From Polyangia bacterium (GTDB lineage: Bacteria > Myxococcota_A > Polyangia > Nannocystales > Nannocystaceae): a stretch of 64,000 bases of DNA. The notes beneath the pieces are model-generated. The model made no database searches. It worked only from the letters and a program-made list of their open reading frames with translations, and had not been told where the DNA came from. The position numbers and the translations under genes were made by a program. The stretch's first letter is position 1, and every line of letters starts with the position of its first letter. The stretch covers positions 1 to 64,000 of the forward strand of contig JAUHWG010000017.1 in assembly GCA_030424595.1 (NCBI GenBank), given 5' to 3'. Positions 42,744 to 53,600 of the stretch are shown here, in pieces.

Positions 42744-45413
<2,670 letters not shown>

Positions 45414-45421
45414 CGGACCCG

Positions 45422-45844
45422 GTGGCGGCTCCGGCCTTCCACCTCGCCTTCGCGGTCGACGATCTCGTCGCCGCGGAGGCGTTCTACGTTGGTGTGCTGG
45501 GCTGCCGCGTCGGTCGTCAGACCGAGCGCTGGATCGACCTTGACTTCTGGGGGCACCAGCTCTCGGCGCACCTAGTCCCGAGCTCGGAGCGAGCCGCGTC
45601 GTCGTCGCACGGTGAGGTCGACGGCGACGCTGTCCCGACAGACCACTTCGGCGTGATCCTCGAGTGGTCCGCGTGGGAGGCCCTCCGGGATCGTCTCCGT
45701 GACGCCGGGATCGCCTTTCTCCTCGGCCCGAGGATCCGCTTCGTCGGCGAGCCCGGGGAGCAGGCGACGATGTTCGTCGCCGACCCGAGCGGCAACGCCC
45801 TCGAGTTCAAGGCCTATCGCCACGCTGAGGGGGTCTTCGCGTGA
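45422..45844 (+). CDS. VOC (glyoxalase/bleomycin-resistance fold) protein
   Basis: 140 residues from GTG, 8 bp after acnA. Two beta-alpha-beta-beta-beta units are seen: FHLAFAVDDLVAAEAFYVGV, then TDHFGVILEWSAWEALRDRL. The end VADPSGNALEFKAYRH is typical of VOC enzymes, with the late Glu and the early His as probable metal ligands. Substrate unknown. Its stop overlaps the next start by 4 bp (GTGA), so it is translationally coupled to the GFA gene. Confidence 0.88.
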   Translation: MAAPAFHLAFAVDDLVAAEAFYVGVLGCRVGRQTERWIDLDFWGHQLSAHLVPSSERAASSSHGEVDGDAVPTDHFGVILEWSAWEALRDRLRDAGIAFLLGPRIRFVGEPGEQATMFVADPSGNALEFKAYRHAEGVFA

Positions 45845-46251
45845 TCGAAGGGCGCTCGCGGCATCAGGGATCCTGCCACTGCGGAGCTGTACGCTTTGAG
45901 GTCGAAGGTCCGGCCGCGATCGAGGTGCTCGCCTGCACCTGCTCGATCTGCTCGCGCACGGGCTACCTCCATTGGATCGTCCCGCGCGGGCGCTTTCACC
46001 TGATCGCGGGCGCGGACGCCCTGAGCGAATACCGCTTCGGCACCGGCGTCGCCCGCCACCTCTTCTGCCGGACCTGCGGGATCAAGGCCTTCTACGTCCC
46101 GCGCTCGGATCCAGACGCGTACAGCGTCAACCTCCGCTGTGTCGACCGCAGGAGCCTCTCTCGGGTCGACATCGTCGACTTCGACGGCCAGGACTGGGAG
46201 CGTGCCTTCGCCGCGCGCGAAGCCTCGCGGCGCGAAACGTCTCCCGCCTAG
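45841..46251 (+). CDS. GFA family (Mss4-like) zinc protein
   Basis: 136 residues from GTG overlapping the VOC stop. Zinc Cys motifs of the GFA/CENP-V fold are complete: GSCHCGAVRFEV, CTCSICSRTGYLHWIV and FCRTCGIKAFYVPRSDP. Family members include a glutathione-dependent formaldehyde-activating enzyme, but most have unknown substrates. The three-gene run acnA-VOC-GFA is tightly spaced and likely one transcript. The stop is the TAG in CTAGGAGGCC of an R2 element. Confidence 0.9.
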   Translation: MIEGRSRHQGSCHCGAVRFEVEGPAAIEVLACTCSICSRTGYLHWIVPRGRFHLIAGADALSEYRFGTGVARHLFCRTCGIKAFYVPRSDPDAYSVNLRCVDRRSLSRVDIVDFDGQDWERAFAAREASRRETSPA

Positions 46252-46304
46252 GAGGCCGCGGTGAAAGTCCTGCGCGCTCTCGCACCGCCATCGTCGACCT
46301 CCTA
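46248..46304. repeat. Palindromic repeat R2, short copy 5
   Basis: CTAGGAGGCCGCGGTGAAAG, then TCCTGCGCGCTCTCGCACCG, closing at CGACCTCCTA. Only the two ends of the element seem to remain (about 57 bp), as if the middle was deleted. The left CTAG contains the GFA gene's TAG stop. Confidence 0.7.
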
Positions 46305-46391
46305 CGCGCCTGCCGGCTGTCCGCCTGCCGGCCCGTTGGATCGTGTAGCGTTGTTGCAGCCCCGTGATGGGCGGCAAGGAGCGTAGAGACG

Positions 46392-46670
46392 ATGGACATC
46401 GCAACCCTGCAGAAATGGGCCGCTGAGAATTTCGGCGACAAGACCAACGAGCTCAGCCTGGACTACGGCGTCGCTCGACTCTTGGTCCAGACCGGCCAGC
46501 TCGGCGAGTCCGTGCTCGCCGAGAAGGACGTCGACAAGGAGATCGTCGACGTCCTCTTCGTCCTCCTGAGCATCGCCAACCGCTGCAACATCGACCTCGC
46601 AGCGGCGGCGGATCGCTACCTCTACGAGCGCTCTCCCAAGGAGATCCTCGAGCGGATCTCGGGCGCCTAG
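46392..46670 (+). CDS. MazG-like nucleotide pyrophosphohydrolase
   Basis: 92 residues; AAGGAG lies upstream of the ATG. All-alpha NTP-pyrophosphatase pattern: KTNELSLDYGVARLLVQTGQ, then DKEIVDVLFVLLSIANRCNI with the conserved acidic pair (E..D) that binds magnesium in MazG/dCTPase proteins. It would hydrolyse non-canonical or surplus NTPs/dNTPs. The first acidic motif (ExxE) is partly degenerate. The stop TAG lies in a CTAG that also ends the convergent gene. Confidence 0.75.
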   Translation: MDIATLQKWAAENFGDKTNELSLDYGVARLLVQTGQLGESVLAEKDVDKEIVDVLFVLLSIANRCNIDLAAAADRYLYERSPKEILERISGA

Positions 46671-47536
46671 GCGAGCGCGCCGAAGAGCTCGCAGAGCTCG
46701 GCGGTCTTCAGCGTTCGGCAGTACTCCGCGGGATCGCGGCTGCGACCGGCCTCAAAGGCGGCGATGTAGCGGGCGATCGTCCCCCGGGCGACCCCGGTGC
46801 GGCGGTGGATGGTCTCCTGGTCGAGCCCCGCCTGATGGGCGGCGAGGACGACGTGGACACGCCCCTTGCGGAGCCGCTTGGGATCGACGAGGTATCGATA
46901 GTGGCGGCCTAGGTAGGCGCAGCGGGCAGGATCTGCGCCGCGCTTGAGCGTCAGGCCGACCCTCGCCGAGGCGAAGAGGGGACGGGCAGGACCGGGAGCT
47001 GTGAGCTCGAGGGCGAGGAGCGAGCTCTGCGGTGTCGGCGGATCGATCACGTCGACCTGATCCGCGAGGGCGGCGACGGTGCAGCTCGTCGTGGTCGTCG
47101 CGGTCCGTGGGGCGCAGAGCTCCAGGATCCGATCGACGACGGAGCAGGAGCCGTCGACCCGCTCGCCGGTGGCGACATCTTCGATCCCGCGGAGGAGAAT
47201 CCCCGCGCTCCGTCCGGGTCCGCCGACGGCGATGTCGAGCCCCTTGTAGGTGCCGCCCTTGTAGGCGCCGCCGCTGCTGCTGTGAAAGTACCAGCGGCCG
47301 AACTCTCGCTGCATCGGCGCGTCGTGGGTGAAGGGGTCGGGGTGGTCCTCGTCGGTCCAGTAGAGCTCGACCTCGGTCAGGCGATGGGGCCTGCCCGCGA
47401 CACGCAGGGTGCACTGGTTGAGCAGGAGATCCGCGCTCGACCGAAAGGCGTTCGCGTAGGCGCTGGCGCAGGCTGCTGCGGCGTCGATCGGCAGACGGTC
47501 TCGGAGCGCAGCGCTGACACCTCGGGGCGGTGACAT
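46667..47536 (-). CDS. Possible 3-methyladenine-glycosylase-like protein with C-terminal HTH
   Basis: 289 residues from MSPPRGVSAA, with AAAGG upstream; the in-frame extension to 47791 is poor. The middle has TEVELYWTDEDHPDPFTHD, GRWYFHSSSGGAYKGGTYKG and AGILLRGIEDV, whose order resembles alkyladenine DNA glycosylases (VETEAYxGxxDxASHA, YVYxxYGM, VLIRAxEP). This is remote similarity by eye. The C-terminal ~60 residues contain an HTH (DQETIHRRTGVARGTIARYI). Convergent with the MazG-like gene; both stops share one CTAG. Confidence 0.5.
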   Translation of the reverse strand: MSPPRGVSAALRDRLPIDAAAACASAYANAFRSSADLLLNQCTLRVAGRPHRLTEVELYWTDEDHPDPFTHDAPMQREFGRWYFHSSSGGAYKGGTYKGLDIAVGGPGRSAGILLRGIEDVATGERVDGSCSVVDRILELCAPRTATTTTSCTVAALADQVDVIDPPTPQSSLLALELTAPGPARPLFASARVGLTLKRGADPARCAYLGRHYRYLVDPKRLRKGRVHVVLAAHQAGLDQETIHRRTGVARGTIARYIAAFEAGRSRDPAEYCRTLKTAELCELFGALA

Positions 47537-47631
47537 GAGCCTTTGTAGCGTCTTCCGGCGGTTTACAGGAGGCGAGAGGAGAGCCGGCGCCTTCACCGAG
47601 GGACGAGTCCCGCAGGGGCTGGCGAGGAGCC

Positions 47632-48252
47632 TCAGCGGAAGGGCAGGGCGCGGCGAGCGACGAAGAGCGCCTCTTCGGCGTTCATCTCCTCCAGGGTCTG
47701 CTGCCAGCGGGTGAAGTCGTCGTCCCCCGGGGGCAAGGCGGGCCAGGTCGTCGCCGCGCCCGGGGCCTCGCTCTTGTCGCTGCTCAGCCACGCCAGGGCT
47801 GGCGTCATCATGATCAGGAAGCTCATCAGGAGAGAGAGGCGGAAGTAGCCCCAGAGCCCGGAGGCCCCGAAGGCGGCGATCAGGACGATGACGATCCCGG
47901 CGACGGTGATCCCGAGCGCGAGCCGCTGACCTGCGCGGGCCTCCGGCTTCACCTGCGGGCGCTGACGGGCCGAGGCGACCATTCGGATCGCCCAGCCGTC
48001 GGCCTCCGCCCTCTCGTCGAGGAAGTAGTGGGTGCTGACGACCGCGTGGAAGGAGCCGCGGCGGACCGAGACGCGGACACCGTCGACGAGGCCCCGAAGA
48101 TTGGTGAGATTAGTCTCATACCCGGCGGCGCGGGGGAAGCAGCGGCGGCAGGTTCGTTCGACGTTCTTCGCCAGCGCGAGGACTGTGTGATTCGCCTCTT
48201 CGCGGGTCCAGGTGACCCGCCGTTCTGCCCATGAAAGCCGCTCATCACCCAT
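47632..48252 (-). CDS. Two-helix membrane protein, function unknown
   Basis: 206 residues. The N-terminal ~110 residues are soluble, with a CRRC pair, and the alternating pattern GVRVSVRRGSFHAVVSTHYF. Two membrane segments follow (LALGITVAGIVIVLIAAFGA and FRLSLLMSFLIMMTPALAWL), then an acidic C-terminus. No recognised family. The start MGDERLSWAE is plausible, but I see no strong ribosome binding site. It stands alone on the minus strand, divergent from the small genes at 48473. Confidence 0.65.
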   Translation of the reverse strand: MGDERLSWAERRVTWTREEANHTVLALAKNVERTCRRCFPRAAGYETNLTNLRGLVDGVRVSVRRGSFHAVVSTHYFLDERAEADGWAIRMVASARQRPQVKPEARAGQRLALGITVAGIVIVLIAAFGASGLWGYFRLSLLMSFLIMMTPALAWLSSDKSEAPGAATTWPALPPGDDDFTRWQQTLEEMNAEEALFVARRALPFR

Positions 48253-48472
48253 CCAATTGAGGCTAGCGGTCGGCAGACGGCGCGTCCAAGGGTGTAGTCG
48301 CGCGGGGGGGTCGAAGGGCGCTCAGAGGCGCTCAGAGGCGCTCCGCGTGTGGCTCCCCAGAGCGATGCTGGAGCTCCCCCGAGTCGGCGCGGAGGCGGGC
48401 ATCGACGCCGCCGCGGTCGAGTCTGCCAGTCGAGGGCGCCAACGCACCTGGCGAGCGCGCGAGGGGGCGGTC

Positions 48473-48700
48473 ATGCTCGAGCGGATGGAGCTCCAGGATC
48501 GCGTCGGCCTGTCGGAGTCGTCGCGGCGGGGCGTCGAGCGGGCGATCGCCGGGCTCGGCTGTCTCGCGGATGTGATCCGATGGGGCGTGCGGACGGTGCC
48601 GGAGCGCCTCGTCGTCGACGTCGTCGTCCAGGACGAATACACCCACGATGTGATCCTGGACTACGGGGACGGGCTCTACCTGGTCTTCGACACGACCTGA
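48473..48700 (+). CDS. Small hypothetical protein
   Basis: 75 residues from MLERMELQDR, the start chosen because GAGGGGG precedes it; a longer version could begin at 48365. The C-terminal half (ERLVVDVVVQDEYTHDVILD, then YGDGLYLVFDTT) is a strand-rich pattern with good coding bias. No family recognised. It is followed after 12 bp by another small ORF, and the pair lies just ahead of the Hsp90-like locus on the same strand. Confidence 0.6.
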   Translation: MLERMELQDRVGLSESSRRGVERAIAGLGCLADVIRWGVRTVPERLVVDVVVQDEYTHDVILDYGDGLYLVFDTT

Positions 48701-48712
48701 CTTGGGGGGTTG

Positions 48713-48880
48713 ATGGCGGTCGCCGTCTGGGACAGGCAGCCCTGCGCTGAGGAGCTGCTCCTCGCTCGGATCGAGTCGGGGTGGCGGCCGACGGCGACGG
48801 CGACCCGCGAGGGGGACGTGGTCCTCGGCTACGCGGCGCGCCTTGCCGACGGCGGTGGGTCCTCGGAGGAGCTGGACTAG
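48713..48880 (+). CDS. 55-residue hypothetical protein
   Basis: Begins MAVAVWDRQPCAEELLLARI and ends SSEELD, with TAG in CTAGGAGGCC. Preceded by GGGGGGT a few bases before the ATG. The reading frame has G/C-rich third positions through its length. I recognise no family. Proximity to 48473-48700 suggests co-transcription. Confidence 0.55.
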   Translation: MAVAVWDRQPCAEELLLARIESGWRPTATATREGDVVLGYAARLADGGGSSEELD

Positions 48881-48895
48881 GAGGCCGCGGGCGCC
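48877..48895. repeat. R2-type terminal sequence at a stop codon (copy 6)
   Basis: CTAGGAGGCCGCGGGCGCC begins at the small gene's TAG. It matches the R2 end for about 15 bp; the following bases (GAGAGCGCGTCG, GGGGCTCTCGCC) may be a decayed remainder. Confidence 0.5.
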
Positions 48896-48970
48896 AGGCG
48901 GAGGCTGAGAGCGCGTCGATTCGCGCGTCCCGGGGCTCTCGCCTCGCCGCCGGACGCTCACCGCTTGGGG

Positions 48971-48976
48971 TACCCT
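48971..48976 (+). promoter_or_regulatory. -10-like TACCCT 9 nt before the GHKL ATPase start
   Basis: TACCCT, TGGCCGACC, then GTG at 48986. No ribosome binding site. Consistent with the short-leader pattern, though TACCCT is a weak hexamer. Confidence 0.35.
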
Positions 48977-48985
48977 TGGCCGACC

Positions 48986-50605
48986 GTGACGGCCCCGGCT
49001 CCCCTCGAACTCGGCGACGCCCTCGAGGGGCTCGTCGGCCAGTTCGCGGATCCGTGGTCGTTCCTCCGTGAGCTGGTCCAAAACGCGATCGACGCCGGGA
49101 GCCTCGAGATCGACGTCAACCTCGACCACGATCCCGACGGCGGGATGATGACGATCGAGTTCATCGACAACGGCGAGGGGATGGACCGCGAGATCATCGA
49201 CACCCGCCTGACACGGCTCTTCAGCTCGGCGAAGGACGGCGACTACACCAAGATCGGTCGCTTCGGGATCGGCTTCGTCTCGGTCTTCGCGGTCGAGCCG
49301 GAGCTGGTCTGCGTCGACACGGCGCGGGCCGGGGAGCATTGGCGGATCCTCTTCCGCAAGGATCGGACCTTTGAGCGGATCCTCCTCGATCACCCCGGCG
49401 AGGGGACGACGGTGCGGATCTTCCTCCGCAAGGACGAGGAGGGCTTTGCAGACGCGCGCGCGCGGGTCTTCGCCACCCTCCGCTACTGGTGTCGCCACGC
49501 CTACGTCGATCTCCGGGTCGACGGCGAGTCGATCCGCGAGGCGCTGACGGTGGACTCCCCCTGCGTGGCCGCCTATGAGGAGGAGGGGACGGCGGTCGTC
49601 GTCGGCGTCTGGCACGGGGAAGAGGCCCCGCGCGGCTACTATCACGGCGGCCTCACGCTCCACGAGGAGGTCGGCGGAGCGGGCGGTTTCCCCTACCTGG
49701 CCTTCAAGATCGACTCGCGATTTCTCGAGCACACGCTCACCCGCGACAACGTCCTCCGCGACGAGAACTACGCCAAGGCCCTGGCGATCGTCGAGCGGGT
49801 CGCCTCGGGTGCGCTGATCGACGAGGTCGTCCGTCAGCTCCGCGAGCTCGCGCTCTCGCCCGTGGCGACCCGGGATCCTCGGATGGTCAGGCTCCTCAGC
49901 GAGGCGCTCTGCCGACACCTGGAGGCGGGCCGGGAGCTGCGGAGGGAGTGCCGCGAAGCGCCGGTCATACCGACCCTCGGCGGAGCGCCGCTCTCGCTCT
50001 CCGCCTGCGCGGCGCAGGGGGAGGCGCTGCGCTGTGATCGGGTCCGTTCGCCCGTCACCGACACCCTCGCAGCGCAGGGAAGGCCGGTGCTCGACTGTGC
50101 CGAGGGGGACCCTCTCCACCGGCTGGTCGAGGTCGCCGTCGGGATCCGGGCGACGGCCGCCAACGCGGCGCTCTGCTTCGCCTGCGCCGCCCCGGACGCC
50201 GCCGCCGACGCGCGCTGGCATCAGCTCGCCAACGCTGTCCGGGCGCTCCTCATCGCCGACGGGGTCAAGCTCCGCGGGATCGCCATCGGTGAGCTCGACT
50301 ATCCGGGCTCGCCGGTCGCCGACAGGATCGCGATCAGCCAGCGAGAGCTCGGCGAGCTGACGCCGATAGGTGAGGTCGGGACCCTCGGCGGCGGGCTCTT
50401 CAGCGGCGGCCGCTATGTCGTGCTCAACGCTGGGCACAGCGTCCTGAAGAGCCTCCTGGCGGGCGGACGGGCGGCCGCGGAGCCAGAGCTCTCGGCGTAC
50501 CTGATAGTCAAGCTCCTCTATCTTCGGGCCCAGCTGAGCCCCGAGCGCGACGGTCGTCTGGCCTCCCGGGCGATGGAGGGGCGATGCCGACGACTGACGA
50601 CCTGA
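48986..50605 (+). CDS. Hsp90-like GHKL ATPase
   Basis: 539 residues from GTG. The ATP site is intact: N-box SFLRELVQNAIDAGSLEIDV, G1 box EFIDNGEGMDRE and G2 box KIGRFGIGFVSVF, with a lid-like FSSAKDGD between. A middle-domain-like segment near residues 235-275 (AFKIDSRFLEHTLTRDNVLR) corresponds to the Hsp90/MutL arrangement in which a basic residue contacts ATP. It is shorter than HtpG (~630) and lacks an evident dimerisation domain; the C-terminal half is Ala/Cys-containing and unfamiliar. The last 22 bases overlap the start of the 1513-residue gene, so the two are probably made together. Role unknown: chaperone-like, DNA-acting or defence-related are all possible. Confidence 0.85.
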   Translation: MTAPAPLELGDALEGLVGQFADPWSFLRELVQNAIDAGSLEIDVNLDHDPDGGMMTIEFIDNGEGMDREIIDTRLTRLFSSAKDGDYTKIGRFGIGFVSVFAVEPELVCVDTARAGEHWRILFRKDRTFERILLDHPGEGTTVRIFLRKDEEGFADARARVFATLRYWCRHAYVDLRVDGESIREALTVDSPCVAAYEEEGTAVVVGVWHGEEAPRGYYHGGLTLHEEVGGAGGFPYLAFKIDSRFLEHTLTRDNVLRDENYAKALAIVERVASGALIDEVVRQLRELALSPVATRDPRMVRLLSEALCRHLEAGRELRRECREAPVIPTLGGAPLSLSACAAQGEALRCDRVRSPVTDTLAAQGRPVLDCAEGDPLHRLVEVAVGIRATAANAALCFACAAPDAAADARWHQLANAVRALLIADGVKLRGIAIGELDYPGSPVADRIAISQRELGELTPIGEVGTLGGGLFSGGRYVVLNAGHSVLKSLLAGGRAAAEPELSAYLIVKLLYLRAQLSPERDGRLASRAMEGRCRRLTT

Positions 50606-53600
50606 TAGGCTCGCTGATAGGCGACCTGCGGGGGGAGGGGGTCGTCGACTCCGAGGGCCGCTTCACCCTCGACCCGGCGAAGGCGCGGGAGAAGATGCGG
50701 CGCTTTCAGCTCGCCGATCCCCGCCGCTATGTGCTCGAGCTGGTCCAGGCTGCGCTCCTGCGCGGGGCGACGGCGATCGACTTCAGGATCGACGCTGATG
50801 ACATGTGGATGCGCTTCGACGGTCGCCCCTTCACCGCCGACGAGCTGAGCAACCTCTACGCCTCGCTCTTCGCCGACGGCGAGGAGAACGACGACCTCCG
50901 GGCGCTCCGTCAGCTGGCCCTCGGCGTGAACGCGGCGATGGGGATGGAGCCGAGGCGAGCGCGGGTCGAGAGCGGCGACGTCAGCTTGGAGCTGCGGCTC
51001 GATGACGCCGACGCGATCGTGGAGAAGGGCGGCGGCGACGGGATGACCGTCATCCACGTCAAGCAGCGCCTGCGCCCGCGGGTCTTCCTCGACTTCTTCC
51101 GCAACCTGGTCGGGATCCTCGACGAGGAGCGCCACCTCACCGAGCGCTGCGCCTACGCCGGGATCAGGATCACCCTCAACGGCAAGACGATCGCAGACGG
51201 TCGCCGCGAGCCCGCCCACGCGTTGTCCTGGATCTCGCTCGAGGGGATGGACTACGTCGGCTCGGCTGCCCTCTGCGCGAGCACCACGGCGGAGCTCCGT
51301 CTGCTCAAGGATGGGGTCTGGATCTCCAGCGTCGAGCTCGAGGACGAGCTGCATGGGTTCCTCGTGGTGATCGAGGACTCCCGCCTGCGCAAGGACGTCT
51401 CCCAGGCGAAGATCGTCGAGGACGCGGCCTACAAGCGCGTCGTCGCGGCCTGCGTCGACGCGCGCTGGCGCCTCCTCGAGGCCGTCTTCGAGGAGTACGG
51501 CGCGAACCCAGAGCTGAGCAAGAGCATGGGCTGGCTGTGGCGGGAGGCGCTCGAGCGCTACGCCGACGTCGACGGGCTCCGCAACGTCCCGGTGCTGCGG
51601 AAGATCGCAGGGCTGGTCTCCTGGCCGAGCGCTCGCGGGCCAGAGCGGCGGATATCACTCTTGGAGCTGGTCCTGGCCCACCAGGCCACCGGCCAGATCG
51701 TCTACGGTCGGCTGCGGAGCCGGGAGCTCGACGCTGGCCACGTGCCGACGCCGGCGATCACGGACTCGTCGGACCTGCTCTGGCTGCGCATGGTCTTCGG
51801 CGACAAGGCTATCCACCGCGCCGACCTCAACCGCGAGCTGCGGAGGGTTCGGGGCGAGGCCAGCTTTCGCGCGCGCAAGGTCGCGGTCGAGCTCGGCCCC
51901 CAGCTCCACTGTCTGGCGCGGGTGAAGCTCCGCGGCCGCTTCCGCGGGGAGCTCGGCCTGAGCGACGGCGCGGCGTCGGCCTTCTGGTTGGTGAAGGACG
52001 GCTCCCTCCTGTGCAAGCTGGACCTCAACCTGCCGATGCGCGGGCTGCTCTTGGTCGTCGAGGGGGATTTTAAGCCGACGGAGTTCTTCGACGACGTCGT
52101 CCGCGACGAGGCCTTCGCCGAGGACATGTTCGACATCCTCGCCGGCGGGGTCGACCTGCTCGCGGCCGCGATCGACGTGGTGAGCGAGCTGGACCGTGAT
52201 AGCGGTCGAGCGGGGCGGATCATCGGCCAGGTCAAGCGCTACCTCGCGGCGATCTGCAGCGAAGACTCCGCGCTCGTCATCCTCCGCCGCTTGGGCTTCG
52301 GCAAGCGCTCGCGAGAGGTCCAGGCTGCGGTCGGGGAGCGGCTCGTCCCTCGCCTCGGGGTCGGACGCTGTCAGGGGGAGCGCCCCCACGCCCTGACCAA
52401 GGCGGCGCTCTTCCCGACGATCGGCGGCGGACGGCGCTCTCTCCTCGAGATCGACGAGTCGCTCCGCTCCGAGGGCGTGGTCCCCTTCGTCGCCCGGGGC
52501 GTCATTCCGCCGACGAAGAGCGACTCCTCGATCCTGGTCTTGGGCCGCGGCGATCGGCGGATCGTCACCGGCATCTTCGGCGAGGAGGTGATGGAGGACA
52601 ACCGGTCACGGGTCATCGCGGCGGCGCGCGAGGCCGACTTCATGAGCAAGGCCCCCTACGATCTCGACGAGGAGCTCGGCTTTCGGATGACCCTCCGCCT
52701 GCCGCTCGGGCGTGTCGACGAGCTGACCCCGATCGTCATGGCCCGCTTCGACAGGGACGGGACCTCGGGCTTTGTCTGCCTCGCGCCGAACCGGATCGAC
52801 GACCAGCTCGCGGACACGATGGAGGTGACGAGCACACGCCTGCTCCTGCGCGGCCGGTCGCTCTGTGAGCACGCCTTGAGCCTCGGCGTCGGTCCATCCT
52901 TCGCGGTGGTCAGCGATGACCGCCTGACCCCGGGTCCTTCGTGGAACAGCGTCGTCGAGGACGGGGCGTTCGAGGTCGTGGCCGCGGCGCTGGCGAGCGC
53001 GCTCGGCGAGGTCCTCCGCAGGCTCAGCGCGGAGTTCCCTGCGCTGCCGGTGACCGACCGCCGTTGGGCGGGGAGGATCCTCCTGCACGCGGCTGCGAGC
53101 GCCGCGAAGGACGGACCCGTCCCCCTCCCAGCGGCTCTTCAGACCCTGCCGATCATCGATCTGTTGAGCGGTGAGCGCTCCTCCCTGGGGCAGCTCAGGG
53201 CGCAGGTCGACGAGGAAGGGATCATCGAGTACGTCGGCGAGGGTCGCTTCCCGATCCGCGAGGGCGAGCGGGTCGCGGTGATCAGCGACGCGGAGCTGGC
53301 CGACCTCGAGGCTGTCTTCGGCGAAGGGCGGCTCGTCGACGCCGGCTCCCGCCTGACCCAAGGGACCTACGCGAGCGGGCTGCGGAGCCGTCCGCCAGCG
53401 CCCTCCAGCCCTTCGCTTCCCGGCGACGAGGTGATCGCGGTCGACTCGATGGTCGGCGACGGTGCGGAGGGCGTGATCGCTCTGCCGCGGCGGGCGGAGC
53501 CGGGGCTGAGGCTCGACCTGTGCAGCCTCGGCCGTCATATCGGGACCTACATGATCCCCGAGAGCGCTCCCCTGCGGGCGTTCTTCATCGATCCCAAGCT

